From Phocoena phocoena (taxonomy: Eukaryota; Chordata; Mammalia; Artiodactyla; Phocoenidae): a stretch of 64,000 bases of DNA. The DNA is taken from the NCBI RefSeq assembly GCF_963924675.1, contig NC_089222.1, forward strand, positions 4,966,501 to 5,030,500, written 5' to 3'. Below, piece after piece: positions 51,501-64,000 of this stretch; the first letter of the stretch is position 1; each line of letters starts with the position of its first letter. The position numbers and the translations under genes were made by a program. A model generated the notes under the pieces. The model had not been told where the DNA came from. It saw only the letters and a list, made by a program, of their open reading frames with translations, and did no database searches.

Positions 51501-54424
51501 AAGTGAGTCCACCCTAGGGAAAATCTGCTGATGCGCTGGTACCCTGAACCGCCTTTTCTGGGGGACTGATTTGAGAATGGTCCAAACCTCACAGTCTGGA
51601 CTCATTTACCAGACTTGGTTTTAAATAAGTCTGAGACTCAGGCATCAAACTGAAAACATATATGTATACATTTATAGATACGCCTGTGTGTGTGTCTCCT
51701 TAGGGGTATAAAAGTGTGAGGCAGAGGAGTGGAAATAATAAAGCGAAATACTGTTTGCATACTTGCATTTATCTGGGCTTTCATCCTAGACTTAGAGAAT
51801 AAAAGCTATTAAGCAATGTGTTTTTGAGGTCTGAGAATCCGTGTGGAGATCAGACATGGTTTGTTTTGAGATTAGCCTGAAGTCACGGTGGAGTATTTAG
51901 GCAACCAGGTTTTGTTAGGGCATCAAGCTGTTAGTGGCTTTGGAGGACATATCTCATTAGGCGGAACCAGCTCTTGGCCGGTCACTATTGTTGACATGCC
52001 TTTGATAGGACCATCTATAATATGACCTTCAAGGGGTATCACCCCAGAGACTAACAATGAGAAATGCAGTAAGACTGCCATTTTGACAGGCTCCTTTCAG
52101 ACACAGGCTGACCTACTATGTTGGTGTCAAGAGAAACAAAAAGCTAGATTGACTTTCTAATGGAATTTGTCAGGTCCCTGTAAACTCCAAGGAAGACTGC
52201 TTAAGCCTCATTTGTGGACAAGAGGGTAGAGAAATACAGTGACAGAGTAACTTGCTGATAAAGAACTGAGAACTTACCTCTGGAAACAGTTATGGGTGAG
52301 GCTTGCTATGCTCTCTATCTTTGGATAGTTGAGTGAATGATTAGGAAGTTGAATCTCATCAATCGTATGGACTACATAACTGATAGGTAGAGAAAGGAAC
52401 AGTTTTACAGGACATACCAGTTCTGTTTGTGCTATTTCAGGATCACAGAATGGTAGTATTTGTCTTAAAATTGTGTAGGATTCTCCTGAGTTAATTTAAG
52501 GTATAAATTTTGACGGTACAGAGGAAAAAATGCTGGATTCCTGAGATATACATGGTTAAGGCATCTGAGTGGCATAAAGGATAAAATTCTAAACGATGCG
52601 TGTGCACTACATATTTTAAGGGTAAATCTTTAACTTCATATAAACCATGCAAGTACGTAATACTGGTTTCATCTTAAATCTAGGATCAGCTGGTTTTTAA
52701 CACTGACACAATATCAACAACTCTAATCTGCTTTCTTTCCATGTTTACTTTTGAGGTAGCCTTGTCTTGTCTGGTACAGCTTTGAGAAAGCCTTCTCATG
52801 TCCAAAAGAATCCAAAGAACTAGTGTCAATGACTGGAATTAAAAAAAGGACAGAGGCATTTAGAAAACCAAACCATTTCCTTGAGAAATGAATGTTGAAT
52901 TTTGAATGGTGAATGTCTGATCCACTTTAAGAGCTATGTCAGTTTATACATGTAAATGGGAGATTAAAATCATTGACCAAAACAAAGGCCCCATGCTTAT
53001 GACTACCAGCATACTGAAGTATTTTGCCAAGAAACTGAAAACACTTAAGACACTGATCTGTTATGGGAAACTGCTTCACTCCATGCCCCCAAGTTGTGAT
53101 TCTGTGCAGTTATCCTTTTTTTTCTAAAAGGGTTATAAATACAACGTGTATAATAGCATCGCTTCTTCTTTTTCTTCAACTATCAGGCACCATGTATTCC
53201 CTTTCTTTTCCATCCAGCATCCCTAAGAGGAGAGCAAGGACCAGAATGAATATCATTGCTTCCTGACCTAGCATTTTATTTTACTAAAATGTGACCAAAG
53301 GCTTCTATCATTCCATAAAGAGGAAATACAGAGTGCATTGTGAGCTATGTTAACAATGGAAACATGTCATTTACTGAATGTGTTATATTCGTCCACATGC
53401 TAACTTTATGACTGAAACAAAAGAGAACGTTTTCTTCCCCTGAAATCATCTTCAACTTTGATCTGTAAGACCCTAGGGTAGATGTAACCAAGGTGGTTAT
53501 GAATCAACAAGAAGATGTCTATTAAAATTCAGAAAATAACTTTTTTCTTTATATTAAAAAAATTAAAATTTTATATTAGTGGAAAATACCATTAATACAT
53601 TTTGGAAAATTCATTTTGCTGTAAGATGACTGACTCTTCTGGAACCATTAAATGTACTGGTAGTTAAAAGACTGGCTGGAAGTAGCAGGAAACGGAGGAA
53701 AGCGGACTTCTAGAATTTTAGTCAACTAGAGGTCAGTGTTTTTCTGGATGATTGATGGCCATAGCTGCTTGTTCAAGGCCTTGGATGATGGCTGGAGAGC
53801 ATTTCAGACTGTGCTTGCATTCATGTGGTGAAAATGGATGGAGAGGTGAAGCCAGCTAATGGAGATGGCACAGAACCTTATATTCTGAAAAGTGCAAAAG
53901 TACAATTTGCAAAGAAGTTACTGTAAAGAAGAAATAGTGATCCAGACTCTATTCATAAGGTAGAGAACCCAAGTTCCTGGCTGTGCAGACACTTAGCTGT
54001 AGACTGGAAACGCCCACCCGGAGGCACGTGCTGTCTCCTGATCACCGAGTTCTTGGAAATGCAGAAGTGTCCAAACCCCAAACCTCTCCTGGGTGACCTT
54101 CCTTGTTTAGACCATCTTGACCTTGTGCTCGATAATAGTGACATCTTAACTCAGTTAAACAGATGTTTGCCATGACCCTTTCCTAATGCTGGGTATCCTG
54201 TTAGGAGTAAGAAAGAACAGGAGGCAGAAAATTGATTCCTGCCCTTATGCTGAAATTTGAAAGAAAACAAACACCAGATCCTTCTTCGAGGCCAGTAGAT
54301 GCTGTTGCGTCCCCAGTAAATTGAGGGAATCTCGGTCTCGTCAACATCCACAGTCCCCTGGGAACTGGTAAACGACGCAGAATATTTTTACCAACATTCT
54401 GACGGGAGCTTTGATTATGCCCTG
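48517..54424. other. UBE2E intron interval with no recognised insertion (5.9 kb)
   Basis: The longest stretch of the window in which I recognise no SINE, L1, LTR or other mobile element. It is AT-rich with an A18 run near 50602-50620 and two G-rich clusters (49618-49638 and 50226-50262). No exon of the UBE2E gene was recognised. Confidence 0.45.
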
Positions 54425-54783
54425 TACTAGTCAGCTCGGGCTGTCATAACAAAGTACCACAGACAGGGTGGCTTACACGATAGAAATTTACTTCTCACAG
54501 TCCTGGAGGCTAGACGTCCAATCCAGTTTCTAGCGAGGGTTCTCCTTCTGGCTTGTGGACAGCCACCTTCTCCCCATGTCCTCACAGGGCAGTGAGAGAA
54601 AGAGTGAGCGCTCTGAGTTCTCTTCTTATAAGGACGCTAATCCTATTGGATTGGGGCTCCACCCTTATGACCTCACTTAGCCTTAATTGCCTCCTTATAG
54701 GCCCCATCTCTAAATACAGTCATATTAGGGGTTAGGGCTCCTACATATGAGCTTTGGGGAGGACACAGCTCCATCCACAGCAC
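54425..54783 (+). repeat. Ancient interspersed repeat, copy 3 of 3
   Basis: Shares ctgtcataacaaagtacc, cagtcctggaggctagac, gtcctcacagggcag, ggctccacccttatgacc and gttagggctcctacatatg with the copies at 917 and 27565, in the same order. Confidence 0.75.
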
Positions 54784-56404
54784 GCTCTTAGAGGCTATTG
54801 CTCCTGTACCGGGGGGCCGGTGACAGCAGCCATGTTTCCCATCTCCAGCATCTTTTCCTGGCACACGAGCCCCCTGGTCTGTCGTCCTCACATCCACATC
54901 CCCTCTTTTCCTTGTCCTACGCCCTCTGGATAACCCTCCCCCAGGTGCCTCACCCTCTTCAATCATACCCTCTCCAAGTCCAACGAGGAAGCACGCTATT
55001 TCTGTACTTCCCCAATTTCTGACCCACCCTCCCTTATATTCTAAGTGGCTGGAAGAATATTCCTGCCATTGTGATTGTAGCCCCTGTAGAACCCCCTGCA
55101 GTGCCTAGTTCAGTGCTTCCCAACTTTCGACACTAAAAATAAATATCTGTTGACTCAAGCGACTGAGGATTCTCTAAAATTACAGTAATTAATAATTGCG
55201 AAGGCTATTAATAGGCTAATTTTAAATGACTAAAAGTGAACAGGAACATTATTTTACATTCAGAAATCTGTGAGAATAGTTTGTATGAAGGGGAGTATGT
55301 CGAGGAATACTGTTAAAAGATTGGGGTAGATGAAGAATAATTTGAAAAGACTGAGCCTTGCAGAGTTGGTACAATGCCAAGAGCAAGATGTCCTGTAGCT
55401 GGAGGGACCTTGGAAAAGACACTGGAACCCTGGACTCAACAGATGTCAAAACTGGCAGATGTTCTGCTAAGGAAAAAAATGGACCCTGCACGGAATATAT
55501 GCGGGGAGCATTTATATATCACTCCTGTTGTATGAAGGTGCCGACGTACTTCAGAACTATCAATACAAAGGTAGCTTCCTCTGCCTCGCTCCGAGCTGGC
55601 CAATCCTGAGCCCGCCATGAAAATCGCGCTCCTGGAGATTCTGAGTGTGATGTGCTCCTTTTATAACACCCATGTGAGTCTGCTGCTGTGGGCTCTTGTG
55701 ATGAATGAATCAGTTAATACCAAGGTCGCATGTGAGGGTGACTGGTCTTAACCCAGCGTCTGGGATCTTGCCCACACAGAGCTTGCTTCTTCCTCCTCAT
55801 GCTTTCTTTGTATAGGTCACTAGGGTCCTCTGAACTGGGGGCCTCAAGGAGACAAGGCCCCTTTGTCTGGGGCAGATGGAGGGGCGGGGAATGAACTGCG
55901 GGAGTCCACCTCTTGGGTCTCAGGTGTTTGGGTGTCAAGGACCCACCCTGCTCAGGGAGGCTGATGACTGAGAAAGAGCTGAGTCACTGCTCCTTCATAC
56001 CCCACCCCCCGCGTCTCCACCCCCTGAATCAGCTGTGCTGTGAGTCTCCTTCCCAGCCTAAGGGGTGGACACTGTAGAAATGCTGATAAAGGCATTCTGG
56101 GCTCCCTAAAAGGAGCACCTTGCATTCCAGCCACAGGGCTGTGTTGGAGGGGAGCGGCTTCCACCTGCAGGACATCCTGGCAGAGCAGGCATCCTGCGGC
56201 AGGGGCCTTCCGTCCTTGGTCACTGTGGGCCTCGTGGCGAACACCACTGCCGCTCCCAACTTCTGGATTTCAGTGATGATTCTCACTCACTGTCAGACAC
56301 TTGTACTTGAATGTCCTCAAGAGCAGGGACTTTAACCGAAGTATTTTAACTACTCCCTCCTTCCTGCTCTGGCCTTGGGAAGTCCCAAATTAGTGGTTTT
56401 GTTT
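54784..56404. other. UBE2E intron, mostly unclassified
   Basis: A possible L2 end lies at 55090-55165 (gcagtgcctagttcagtg, aaaataaatatctgttgac). Otherwise nothing was recognised. Overlapping open frames on both strands carry no motif. Confidence 0.4.
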
Positions 56405-57282
56405 TTCTCAGGTACATACCCAGGAGTGGAACTGCTGGATCTTACGGGAGCTGTATTTGTAGTTTTTTGAGAAACCTCCATACTGTTTTCGACAGTGGCT
56501 GCACCCATTTACATTCTCACCGACAGTGTATGAAGGTTCCCTTTTCTCCACACCCTCGCCAACATCTGTTATTTGTGTTTTGATTTGCATTTCCCTGATG
56601 ATTAGTGATGTTGAGCACCTTTTCATGTGCCTGTTGACCATCTGCATTTCCTCTTTGGAAAAAATGTCTATTCAAGCTCTGCCCATTTTTTAATCGGGTT
56701 GTTTTTTTGATGTTGAGCTGTATGAGCTGTTTATATATGTTGGATATTAATACCTTATTGCTCATACCATTTGCAAATATTTTCTCCCCTTCAGTAGGTT
56801 GCCTTTTTTTGTTTTGTCCATGGTTCCTTTGCTGTGCAAAAGCTTTTAAGTTTAATTAGGTCCCATTTGTTTATTTTTGCTTTTTTTTTTTTTTACTTTA
56901 GAGGACGGATCCAAAAAAATATTGCAACAATATATGTCGAAGAGTGTTCTGCCGGGCTTCCCTGGTGGCGCAGTGGTTGAGAGTCCACCTGCCGATGCAG
57001 GGGACATGGGTTCGTGCCCCCGTCCGGGAAGATCCCACGTGCCGCTGAGTGGCTGGGCCCGTGAGCCATGGCCGCTGAGCCTGCGCATCTGGAGCCTGTG
57101 CTCCGCAACGGGAGAGGCCGTAGCAGTGAGAGGCCCGCGTACCAAAAAAAAAAAAAAAAAAAAGAGTGTTCTGCCTATGCTTCCCTCTAGGAGTTTTATA
57201 GTATCCAGTCTTACATTTAGGTCTTTAATCCATTTTGAGTTTATTTTTGAATATGGTGTTAGAGAATGTTCTATTGTCCCCT
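56405..57282 (-). mobile_element. L1 with 5' inversion, inverted segment
   Basis: Reversed ORF2 C-terminal region from catacccaggagtggaac to gagaatgttctattg, interrupted by the SINE at 56954-57161. It joins the plus-strand segment at about 57283, the usual result of twin priming. Confidence 0.9.
56954..57161 (+). mobile_element. CHR-type SINE, short subtype
   Basis: Head gggcttccctggtggcgcag, full short body ending aggcccgcgtacc and an A19 tail. Exact 14-bp duplications aagagtgttctgcc lie at 56940-56953 and 57162-57175. Confidence 0.95.
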
Positions 57283-57720
57283 GACAGATGAATGGGTAAA
57301 GAAGATGTGGTATATATATATATACACACAATGGAATACTACTCAGCCATGAAAAAAAACCAGCGAAATTTTGCCATTTGCAGCATCGTGGATGGACTTG
57401 GAGGGTATTATGCTTAGTGAAATAAGTGAGACAGAGAAAGACAAATACTGTATGATATCACTTATATGTGGAATCAAAAAATTACAACTAGTTGTATCAA
57501 TAAAAAAGAAGCAGACTCACAGATACAGAGAACAAACTAGTCGTTACCAGTGGGGAGGGGGGAGGGGCAACATAGGGGAGGGGGAGGGGGAGGTACAGAC
57601 TACTGGGTGTAAGATAAGCTCAAGGACGTATTGTACAACATGGGGGACATAGCCAATATTTTGTAATAACTGTAAATGGAAAGTAACCTTTAAAAATTGT
57701 ATAAATATATGTTAAACAAA
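57283..57720 (+). mobile_element. L1 with 5' inversion, forward segment
   Basis: From gacagatgaatgggtaaag through the ORF2 end and a G-rich 3' UTR (57548-57592) to ttaaaaattgtataaat. It is the 3' part of the same insertion as 56405-57282. Confidence 0.9.
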
Positions 57721-58049
57721 ATGAGAAGCACCGAATACAGTGCTCAGGACCCAGCAGGTTCAAAACTGGCCAGCTGCTGCTGCTGTGTTATTACCATTTT
57801 CACCACCATTCGCATCACCAAACCCAGCAAAAGAAGGGGTGGAGTCAACGGCCACGAGTCCCCCTCACTGCCGCCTGGTGTTCATGCTGCAGGGTTGATT
57901 CTGTTCCAGCTGCAGCGGCAGAAAGGGCTTCTCAACATCCCTCTCCTGTCTTTCCCAACCTGGGTCCGACTGTCACTCGACAGGTTAACCATTAGCGTAA
58001 GTTGTTTGGTGTCTCTACGGAGCTGCTTTTAGAAAGTGGATGGTGATTC
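57721..58049. other. UBE2E intron, nothing recognised
   Basis: Unique-looking DNA. Confidence 0.4.
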
Positions 58050-58165
58050 TTTAAAAAAGTGTTCTTATTGTGGTAGAATACACATAACATAAAATTGACC
58101 ATTTTAAGCCATTTTCAAGTGGGCAATTCAGTGGCATTAAGTACACTCAAATCGTTGTTGGATGG
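58050..58165 (-). mobile_element. Old L1M 3'-end fragment
   Basis: attgtggtagaatacacat, aacataaaattgaccatttt and cagtggcattaagtacac are the reverse of the old L1M 3' end. Confidence 0.75.
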
Positions 58166-59479
58166 TGATTCTTGACAGGCAATGTTTCCGGGCCTCCCAG
58201 GGACAATCTGGAGGACATTTCTTTTTCCCCTTGAGCCCAGTGATGTCCCTGGGAGATGCCTACGGATCACCTTCGGTTCAGACACTGTATTACGTGCAGC
58301 CTTCACACCTTGGTACTAAGCAGGATTTACTGAGACCCTGGTCTAAGTTTCTTCCTGCCATAAAAACATTTATTTTTCACCAGGAGTGAAATCAATCAAA
58401 CAGTGGCTGGTGAAAGCCCAACTGGTCATGCATAATTAAGGCATGAGGTCAGACCTAAATTTTATCTCTTGGGCCACAAATAGAAAATCTACGCTGTCAG
58501 CAGATTTTCAGGGGGAGAGAGGAGAGCATAAGGATTATAATGCCATCACTTATTTGGTGACTTAAACTGCATGACACCTACCGCCTCTATAACTATGTAA
58601 AGAATGTTAGATGAGAGAACATTTAAGAAGAAAACCTCATAGCCATTTATGGATTTCCTTCTTGGTGTGAAAAAAATTTTCCATCCTATCTTGTGGTTGA
58701 TTACTACGATGGCAATGTATGTCACTGGGTGCTATATTAAAATAACTACATAACATACATTTTGGAAGTAAAAATGAAAAGTTCTGCTAAAGCATTCTAA
58801 TTCTCTATTAGGAAGACCACGACAGGAACAGGAGGTTACATTTCTTCCCAACGCCCAGCAGATGGAGGGTGATGCCTGTGCCTATGCTCCCTGCTCTCAA
58901 GGGGCCGTCCCGAGGAGTCACCTTGCTGACGGCCAAGAGGAGCTGAGGCGACACTTCATTACCAAAGCCCCTTGAAGCAAGTGGAAATGAATTCCCCTGT
59001 AATTCTGAAATGTGTTATTATGTTTTTTTCCTAACGAGTTTCTAATTCTCTGTAAATTGAACATAGTACAAGTGAGCAGTAAATATATACATTACTAATC
59101 ATTTATAAAAAAGAAGTTAATTCCTCAAGACAAAGAGGGAAACTTCATAATCTTAGGAATGAATCATCAGTGACTGGAAGGAATGGAAAGAGACTGATGC
59201 TTTAAAATTATAAAGGGTACCGGGAATGTTTACAAAGTAACCACAACTTACTGCAAGTCTGAATATTTGCACATTTCTACTACAGCCAACATAAATTTCT
59301 GACCAGTTTAACAGGTAATATTTTGGTTCCAATTAAGCAAAAGCCATGCGAGTCAATTCTTAAGCATTTACATATGAAGAAGAAAAGAGCTGAATAAATT
59401 TGAAAATATTAATTAAAAACTACAATAATGCTTCATAAACTAACTTAAAAGGTTGCCTTTCTATCAACTAAGACGTTTT
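58166..59479. other. UBE2E intron, nothing recognised
   Basis: AT-rich, 1.3 kb, no exon recognised. Confidence 0.4.
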
Positions 59480-59570
59480 TTAAATGTTTTTTTTATTGTG
59501 GTAAAGTCACATAATATAAAATATACTATTTTAACCATTATCAACTAAAAGTTAACTTCAGCTTTTCTCA
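59480..59570 (-). mobile_element. Old L1M 3'-end fragment
   Basis: tttattgtggtaaagtcac and taatataaaatatactattttaacc match the same family as 58050-58165. Confidence 0.65.
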
Positions 59571-59733
59571 TTTTAATTTACCAACACTTATTTAAAAATT
59601 TTAGGTATATAAAATTTAAAATTATTTACTTAAAAATTCAAACCGTAAAACAAATGCAATAGTAAATCATGAAAATCCTTCTCTCCTACCTTACACCGTC
59701 AAATTCTAACTCCCCAAAGACTATCTGCTTTTT

Positions 59734-60038
59734 TAAAATAAAATAATTAATTTATTTAGTTTTATGTTTGGCTGCGTTGGGTCTTCGTTGCTGCACACGG
59801 GCTTTCTCTAGTTGCGGCGAGCGGGGGCTGCTCTTCGTTGTGATGCGCGTGATTCTCACTGCGGTGGCTTCTCTTGTTGCACAGCACGGGCTCTAGGCAC
59901 GCGGGCTCAGTAGTTGTGGTGCACGGGCTTAGCTGCTCTGTGGCATGTGGGATCTTACCGGACCAGGGATCGGACCCGGACCCGTGTCCCCTGCTTTGGC
60001 AGGCGGATTCTTAACCACTGCGCCCCCAGGGAAGTCCC
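59734..60038 (-). mobile_element. CHR-type SINE, long subtype
   Basis: The head is at the right end (gggacttccctgggggcgca) with a long body. The tail (minus strand) has aataaattaattatttta at the left. 17-bp duplications lie at 59717-59733 and 60039-60055 (16 of 17). Confidence 0.94.
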
Positions 60039-60059
60039 AAGAGTATCTGCTTTTTAACA

Positions 60060-60795
60060 GTTTGGTATGTGTATTTCCACACTTTTTCTATGCATTTATA
60101 GTCAGACACATATGTCTGAGGGTGTGTGTGTGTGTGTGTAAGGTCATATTGTACGTTTTCCTTCTTTAGGACTACGTGAAGCATCTATTTAACCATACTG
60201 TGATGAAGCACATTAAGAACGTTTCCAGTATTTTGCTCATAATGGCAAATGCTGTGCTGTAACAATGCTGTGGAATATTCCTTGTATGTACATCCATGAG
60301 CACATGTGACTATTTATACAGGGTGGCTTCACCAGAGTGAGACTGCTGGCCAGGGGTTATGTGCATTTTACATTTTGACAGGTACCTCCAAATTGTCCTT
60401 GAAAAATGGCGTCCCAATCTAGAGTCCTACAAACAATGTATAATTGTGTCTTTCCTTATACACTCCCCATATAGGATGTCACGAATCTTTTTACTTTCGT
60501 CAATCCAGTGATTAAAAAGGGAAATCCAGTATTTACTAGAGTCTGAACATCTTTTCCAACGTTTCTTTGTCACATTTCGTTGGTCTATGAACTGCTTGCT
60601 TAGGCCATTTTTTCCTACTGAGTCATTGGTCTTTTACTTGTTGATCTGTAGTTCTTCCTGTATTAGGGACAGTAACTACTCTCTGTCCATGGTACATGTT
60701 GCAAGATTGGTATCTGTCAACAATTTGTGGCCTTTTTGCCATATAGAATTTAAAAATTTTTATGCAGTCAAATCTGTTTGGTTGTTTTAGGTGGG
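60060..60795 (-). mobile_element. Old L1M/HAL1-type fragment
   Basis: gtgagactgctggccagggg, gacaggtacctccaaattgtcc, gtctatgaactgcttgc and tttttatgcagtcaaatctg are the reverse of an old LINE. No open frame remains. Confidence 0.65.
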
Positions 60796-60799
60796 AGGG

Positions 60800-61500
60800 C
60801 AAATCCAGTCCCTGTTATTGGAAGTGGAAGTTCCATTATTTCTTCAAATATTTTTTCTTTCCTGACTCTCTTTTCTGGGACTCCAATTACAAGTATGTTA
60901 GATAGCTTCCTGTTGTCCCACAGCTCACGTTAGCTTTGTTCATTTTATTTCTTTTAGGCTTTTATTTCTCTTGCTTTATTATGAACAGTTTCTATTACTA
61001 CATTCAATTTCACTGATCTTTTCTTCTATGGCATCTAATCTGCTGTTACTCCCATCCAATGTACTTATGTCAGATACTGTATTTTTTTTTTATCTCTAGA
61101 AGTTTCATTTGCATCTTTTTAACACTTTGTTTTTCTCCTCATCATGTTTGCATTTTCCCCTACCTTCTTAAGCACACAGAATTTATTTATAATAGCCATT
61201 GTAGAGTCCTTGCCTACTTAATTCCATCACCTCTATCATTTCTGGGTCTGGTTCTATGAATTCGTTTTTCTGCTGGTTATGGGTTCCATTTCCCTGCTCT
61301 TAAAATGCCCAGTCTTATTTTCTTGGATGTACAACACTGTGAATTTTACACTGTTGGGTGGTGGAATTTGTTCTGTTTCCTTAAAGAATGTTGTACTTTG
61401 TTCTAGCATGTATTTATTTAGGCAAAGTTTGATCCTTTCACGCTTGCTTTTCAACTTTGTTAGGGCAGGTCCAGAGTAGCCTTTGGTGCAAAGCTAATTT
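60800..61500 (-). mobile_element. Old L1M/HAL1-type 5' or ORF1 region
   Basis: On the minus strand, agcagattagatgccatag followed by aaaagatcagtgaaattgaa resembles old L1 ORF1 coiled-coil sequence. It lies upstream (minus sense) of 60060-60795, so both may be one element without ORF2. Confidence 0.5.
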
Positions 61501-62799
61501 ACCCTTACTATTACGGCAATGTCTTCTGGGGACTTCCTGTTTATTGTGAGGTGTTTCCATTCACAGGGAGTCTTGCGTGAGCTCCAGGAATCACTGTGTC
61601 TACTGCTCTGTGGAGGCTCTTTCGCTGGTCCCAGGTGGCTTCTTCTGATATATGCGCAGACTCAAATCCCTTTTGAATCTCTGGAACTTTCTCTCTGTGC
61701 AGTTTGCCATCCTATCATGACAGAGGATAGCACTGAATATTTAAATTACCTGGATTATAAAGATGGGAGACTAAGGCAAATTGAAATCCTTAAGTCAAGC
61801 TTGATTTATAATTCATTCCTCCTGTTATTTTCCTTCTCGAAAGTAAATTCTGTCACATGTGAAACTCCAAATTCACAGAACTATGAAGGAGCAATTTAAA
61901 GATTTTATTCAAAAAACAAAATTGTCTTTTTAGACATCTCAAAGGTCATCACACCTTGCAGAGTTAACATGGGCCTTCAGTTCAATACATTCTGTACGAC
62001 AATACTCAGGCTTCAAAGTGTTTACAGATACATAGCCCCTTGTGTCTTTACAATAATACTGCAAGACAGTCAGGGTCAGAAGCACTGTCTTCAATCCATA
62101 AATGAGCACACCGACTTCTCTAGTGAGAGAAAGAGGCGGGCAACACTCTTGTCTTCCTGACACCTTCAAAACTCGGTATAATCTGGTTCCTTTGACTTAA
62201 TATATTTTTTTTAACATGGCAAAGTATAACCTTCATTGTGTTCAAACATGCCATCCACACACAGGACAAAGACGTTATGAACATCAAAATGAGATCATCG
62301 TGCTATGTGCATGATATGGCTTTGGCAGTGGTCCTTACAGAGCGTAGGACTTTGTATTTAATATGTTTTCCAGACTAGATTATAAGAAGAAGCTGGTTAG
62401 CTGGAGAAAGAGGCCATGGTATTAAGAAGGTATGTACTGGCTGCGAACGGTGCCCGCTCTGACACCACTCACAGTGTTCAGCCACAGTTTCAGACTTGAC
62501 ACGATAGCCCTTTTGAGAGCTGTCGGGCCACTCCTGCCCTGGCATACCAGAAGAACAAGAGTCACCACTTGGCACATGAAGTGAAATGGAATATTCCAAG
62601 GTTACCCTAGGCCAACAGACACTACAAGCTAAGTCATCTGGTTATAGAGATACTAATAAATAAAGCTCTTTCAAAACAAAAATAAATCAAAAAGATAGCT
62701 TGGATTTCCTTCTTTTTTCATTTCATTTCTTCTTTTTTTTAAATTAACATTTTGCTGGGTGAAAGAAAGGTTAAAAAAGTTAAGGGGAGGAGCAGCGCG
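61501..62799. other. UBE2E intron, nothing recognised
   Basis: A faint MIR-like stretch is possible near 62040-62110. No exon was recognised. Confidence 0.4.
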
Positions 62800-64000
62800 G
62801 GGAAAAGACAGTCTCTTCAATGAGTGGTGCTTGGAAAACTGGACAGCTACATGGGAAAGAATGAAACTAGCACATTTTCTCACACCATATACAAAAATAA
62901 GCTCAAAAGGGATTAAAGGCCTAAATGTAAGACAGGAAACCATAAGACTCCTAGAAGAAAACATAGGCAATGCACTCTTTGACATAAGTCTAAGCAATGT
63001 CTTTTTGGACCTGCCTCCTCAGAGAAGGGAAATAAAAGCAAAAATAAACAAATGGGACCTAATTAAACTTAAAAGCTTTCGCACAGTGAAGGAAACCATC
63101 AACTAAACGAAAAGACAACCTACTGAATGGGAGAAGATATTTGCAAATGATACATCTCATAAGGGGTTAATATGAAAAATATGTAAAGAGCTCATATAAT
63201 TCAATATCAGAAAACAAACAACCTGATTAAAAAATGGGCAGAAGACCTGAGTAGACATTTTTCCAAAGAAGACATACAGATGGCTAAGAGGCACATGAAG
63301 AGATGCTCAACATCACTAATCACCAGGGAAATGCAAATCAAAACCACAATGAGATATCACCTCGTACCCGTCAGAATGTCCATCATCAGAAAGATACCAA
63401 ATAACAAATGTTGGCGAGGACGTGGAGAAAGGGGAACCCTAGGGGAATGTAAATGGGTGCAGCCACTACTAAAAACAGTATGGAGGTTTCTAAAAAAATT
63501 AAAAACAGAACTACCATGTGACCCAACAATTCCACTCCTGGGTATATATCCAAAGCAAATGAAAACACTAATTCAAAAAGATACATGCACCCCAATGTTT
63601 ATAAGCGCGTATTCACAATAGCCAAGATAGGGAAGCAATCTAAGTGTCCATCAACAGATGAATGGATAAAGAAGGTGTGGTATATGTATACGACGAAGCC
63701 TTACTCAGCCATAGAAAAGAGTGAAATTCTGCCATTTGCAGCAACATGTACGGACCTAGAGAATACTGTATAGTTAGTGAAGTCAATCAGACAGAGAAAG
63801 ACAAATACTGTATGTTTTCACTTACATGTGGAATCTAAAAAAGAAAAAACAAACGAATATAATAGAACAGAAACAGCCTCACAGATACGGAGAACAAACT
63901 AGTGGTTACCAGTGGGGAGAGGGATGGGGGAGGGGCAAGAAAAGGGAAGGGGTTAAGAGATACAAATGACTATGTATAAAATAGACAAGCTACAAGGATA
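62800..64000 (+). mobile_element. 5'-truncated L1, running off the right edge
   Basis: Starts near gggaaaagacagtctcttc in the ORF2 region after the RT, continues through the C-terminus (open in pieces, 62759-63106 and 63280-63621, separated by stops and frameshifts) and into a G-rich 3' UTR. The 3' end is outside the window. Confidence 0.93.

Overview
This window is mammalian nuclear DNA and almost certainly cetacean. The evidence is a set of tRNA-derived SINEs of the CHR type (dolphin, whale and hippo lineage), young LINE-1 copies of cetartiodactyl type, old MIR, L2 and L1M fossils, and no BovB or Bov-tA repeats such as a ruminant would show. There is no prokaryotic-style gene organisation. 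Nearly all of the longer open frames in the window are pieces of LINE-1 ORF2, SINEs read through by chance, or low-complexity repeats.

One host gene is supported. On the minus strand, 31102-31005 encodes the last 31 residues and stop of a class III ubiquitin-conjugating enzyme (UBE2E1 or UBE2E2; UBE2E2 favoured). It has a good 3' splice site, a 3' UTR of about 0.7 kb and a poly(A) signal at 30333-30328. The gene runs leftward, so 31103-64000 should be its last intron (no further exon was recognised there) and 1 to about 30310 is downstream intergenic DNA.

Layout: 1-3.8 kb is mostly unclassified with one SINE. At 3.8-4.5 kb there is an old L1 3' end, split by a 6.1 kb full-length L1 (4548-10646) that carries target-site duplications, a 5' UTR, an open ORF1 and a broken ORF2 containing a SINE. 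At 12.4-14.6 kb there are two further L1s, one with a 5' inversion and a 67-bp perfect inverted copy of its own flank. At 15-28 kb lie a probable solo LTR, SINEs, L1 3' ends, a minisatellite and a GC-rich block that may be a LINE 5' region. At 28-31 kb is the gene 3' end. At 32-48.5 kb is an intron dense in SINE and L1 copies. At 48.5-54.4 kb is an interval with no recognised young insertion. At 54.4-64 kb there are more L1 and SINE copies, including a second inverted L1 and an L1 running off the right end.

The window contains no operon, CRISPR array or novel multi-gene system that I can support. Its interest lies in retrotransposition mechanics (twin priming, template switching, reuse of one target site, nested insertions) and in the UBE2E terminal exon. 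Repeat family names were assigned by eye and need a repeat-library search.
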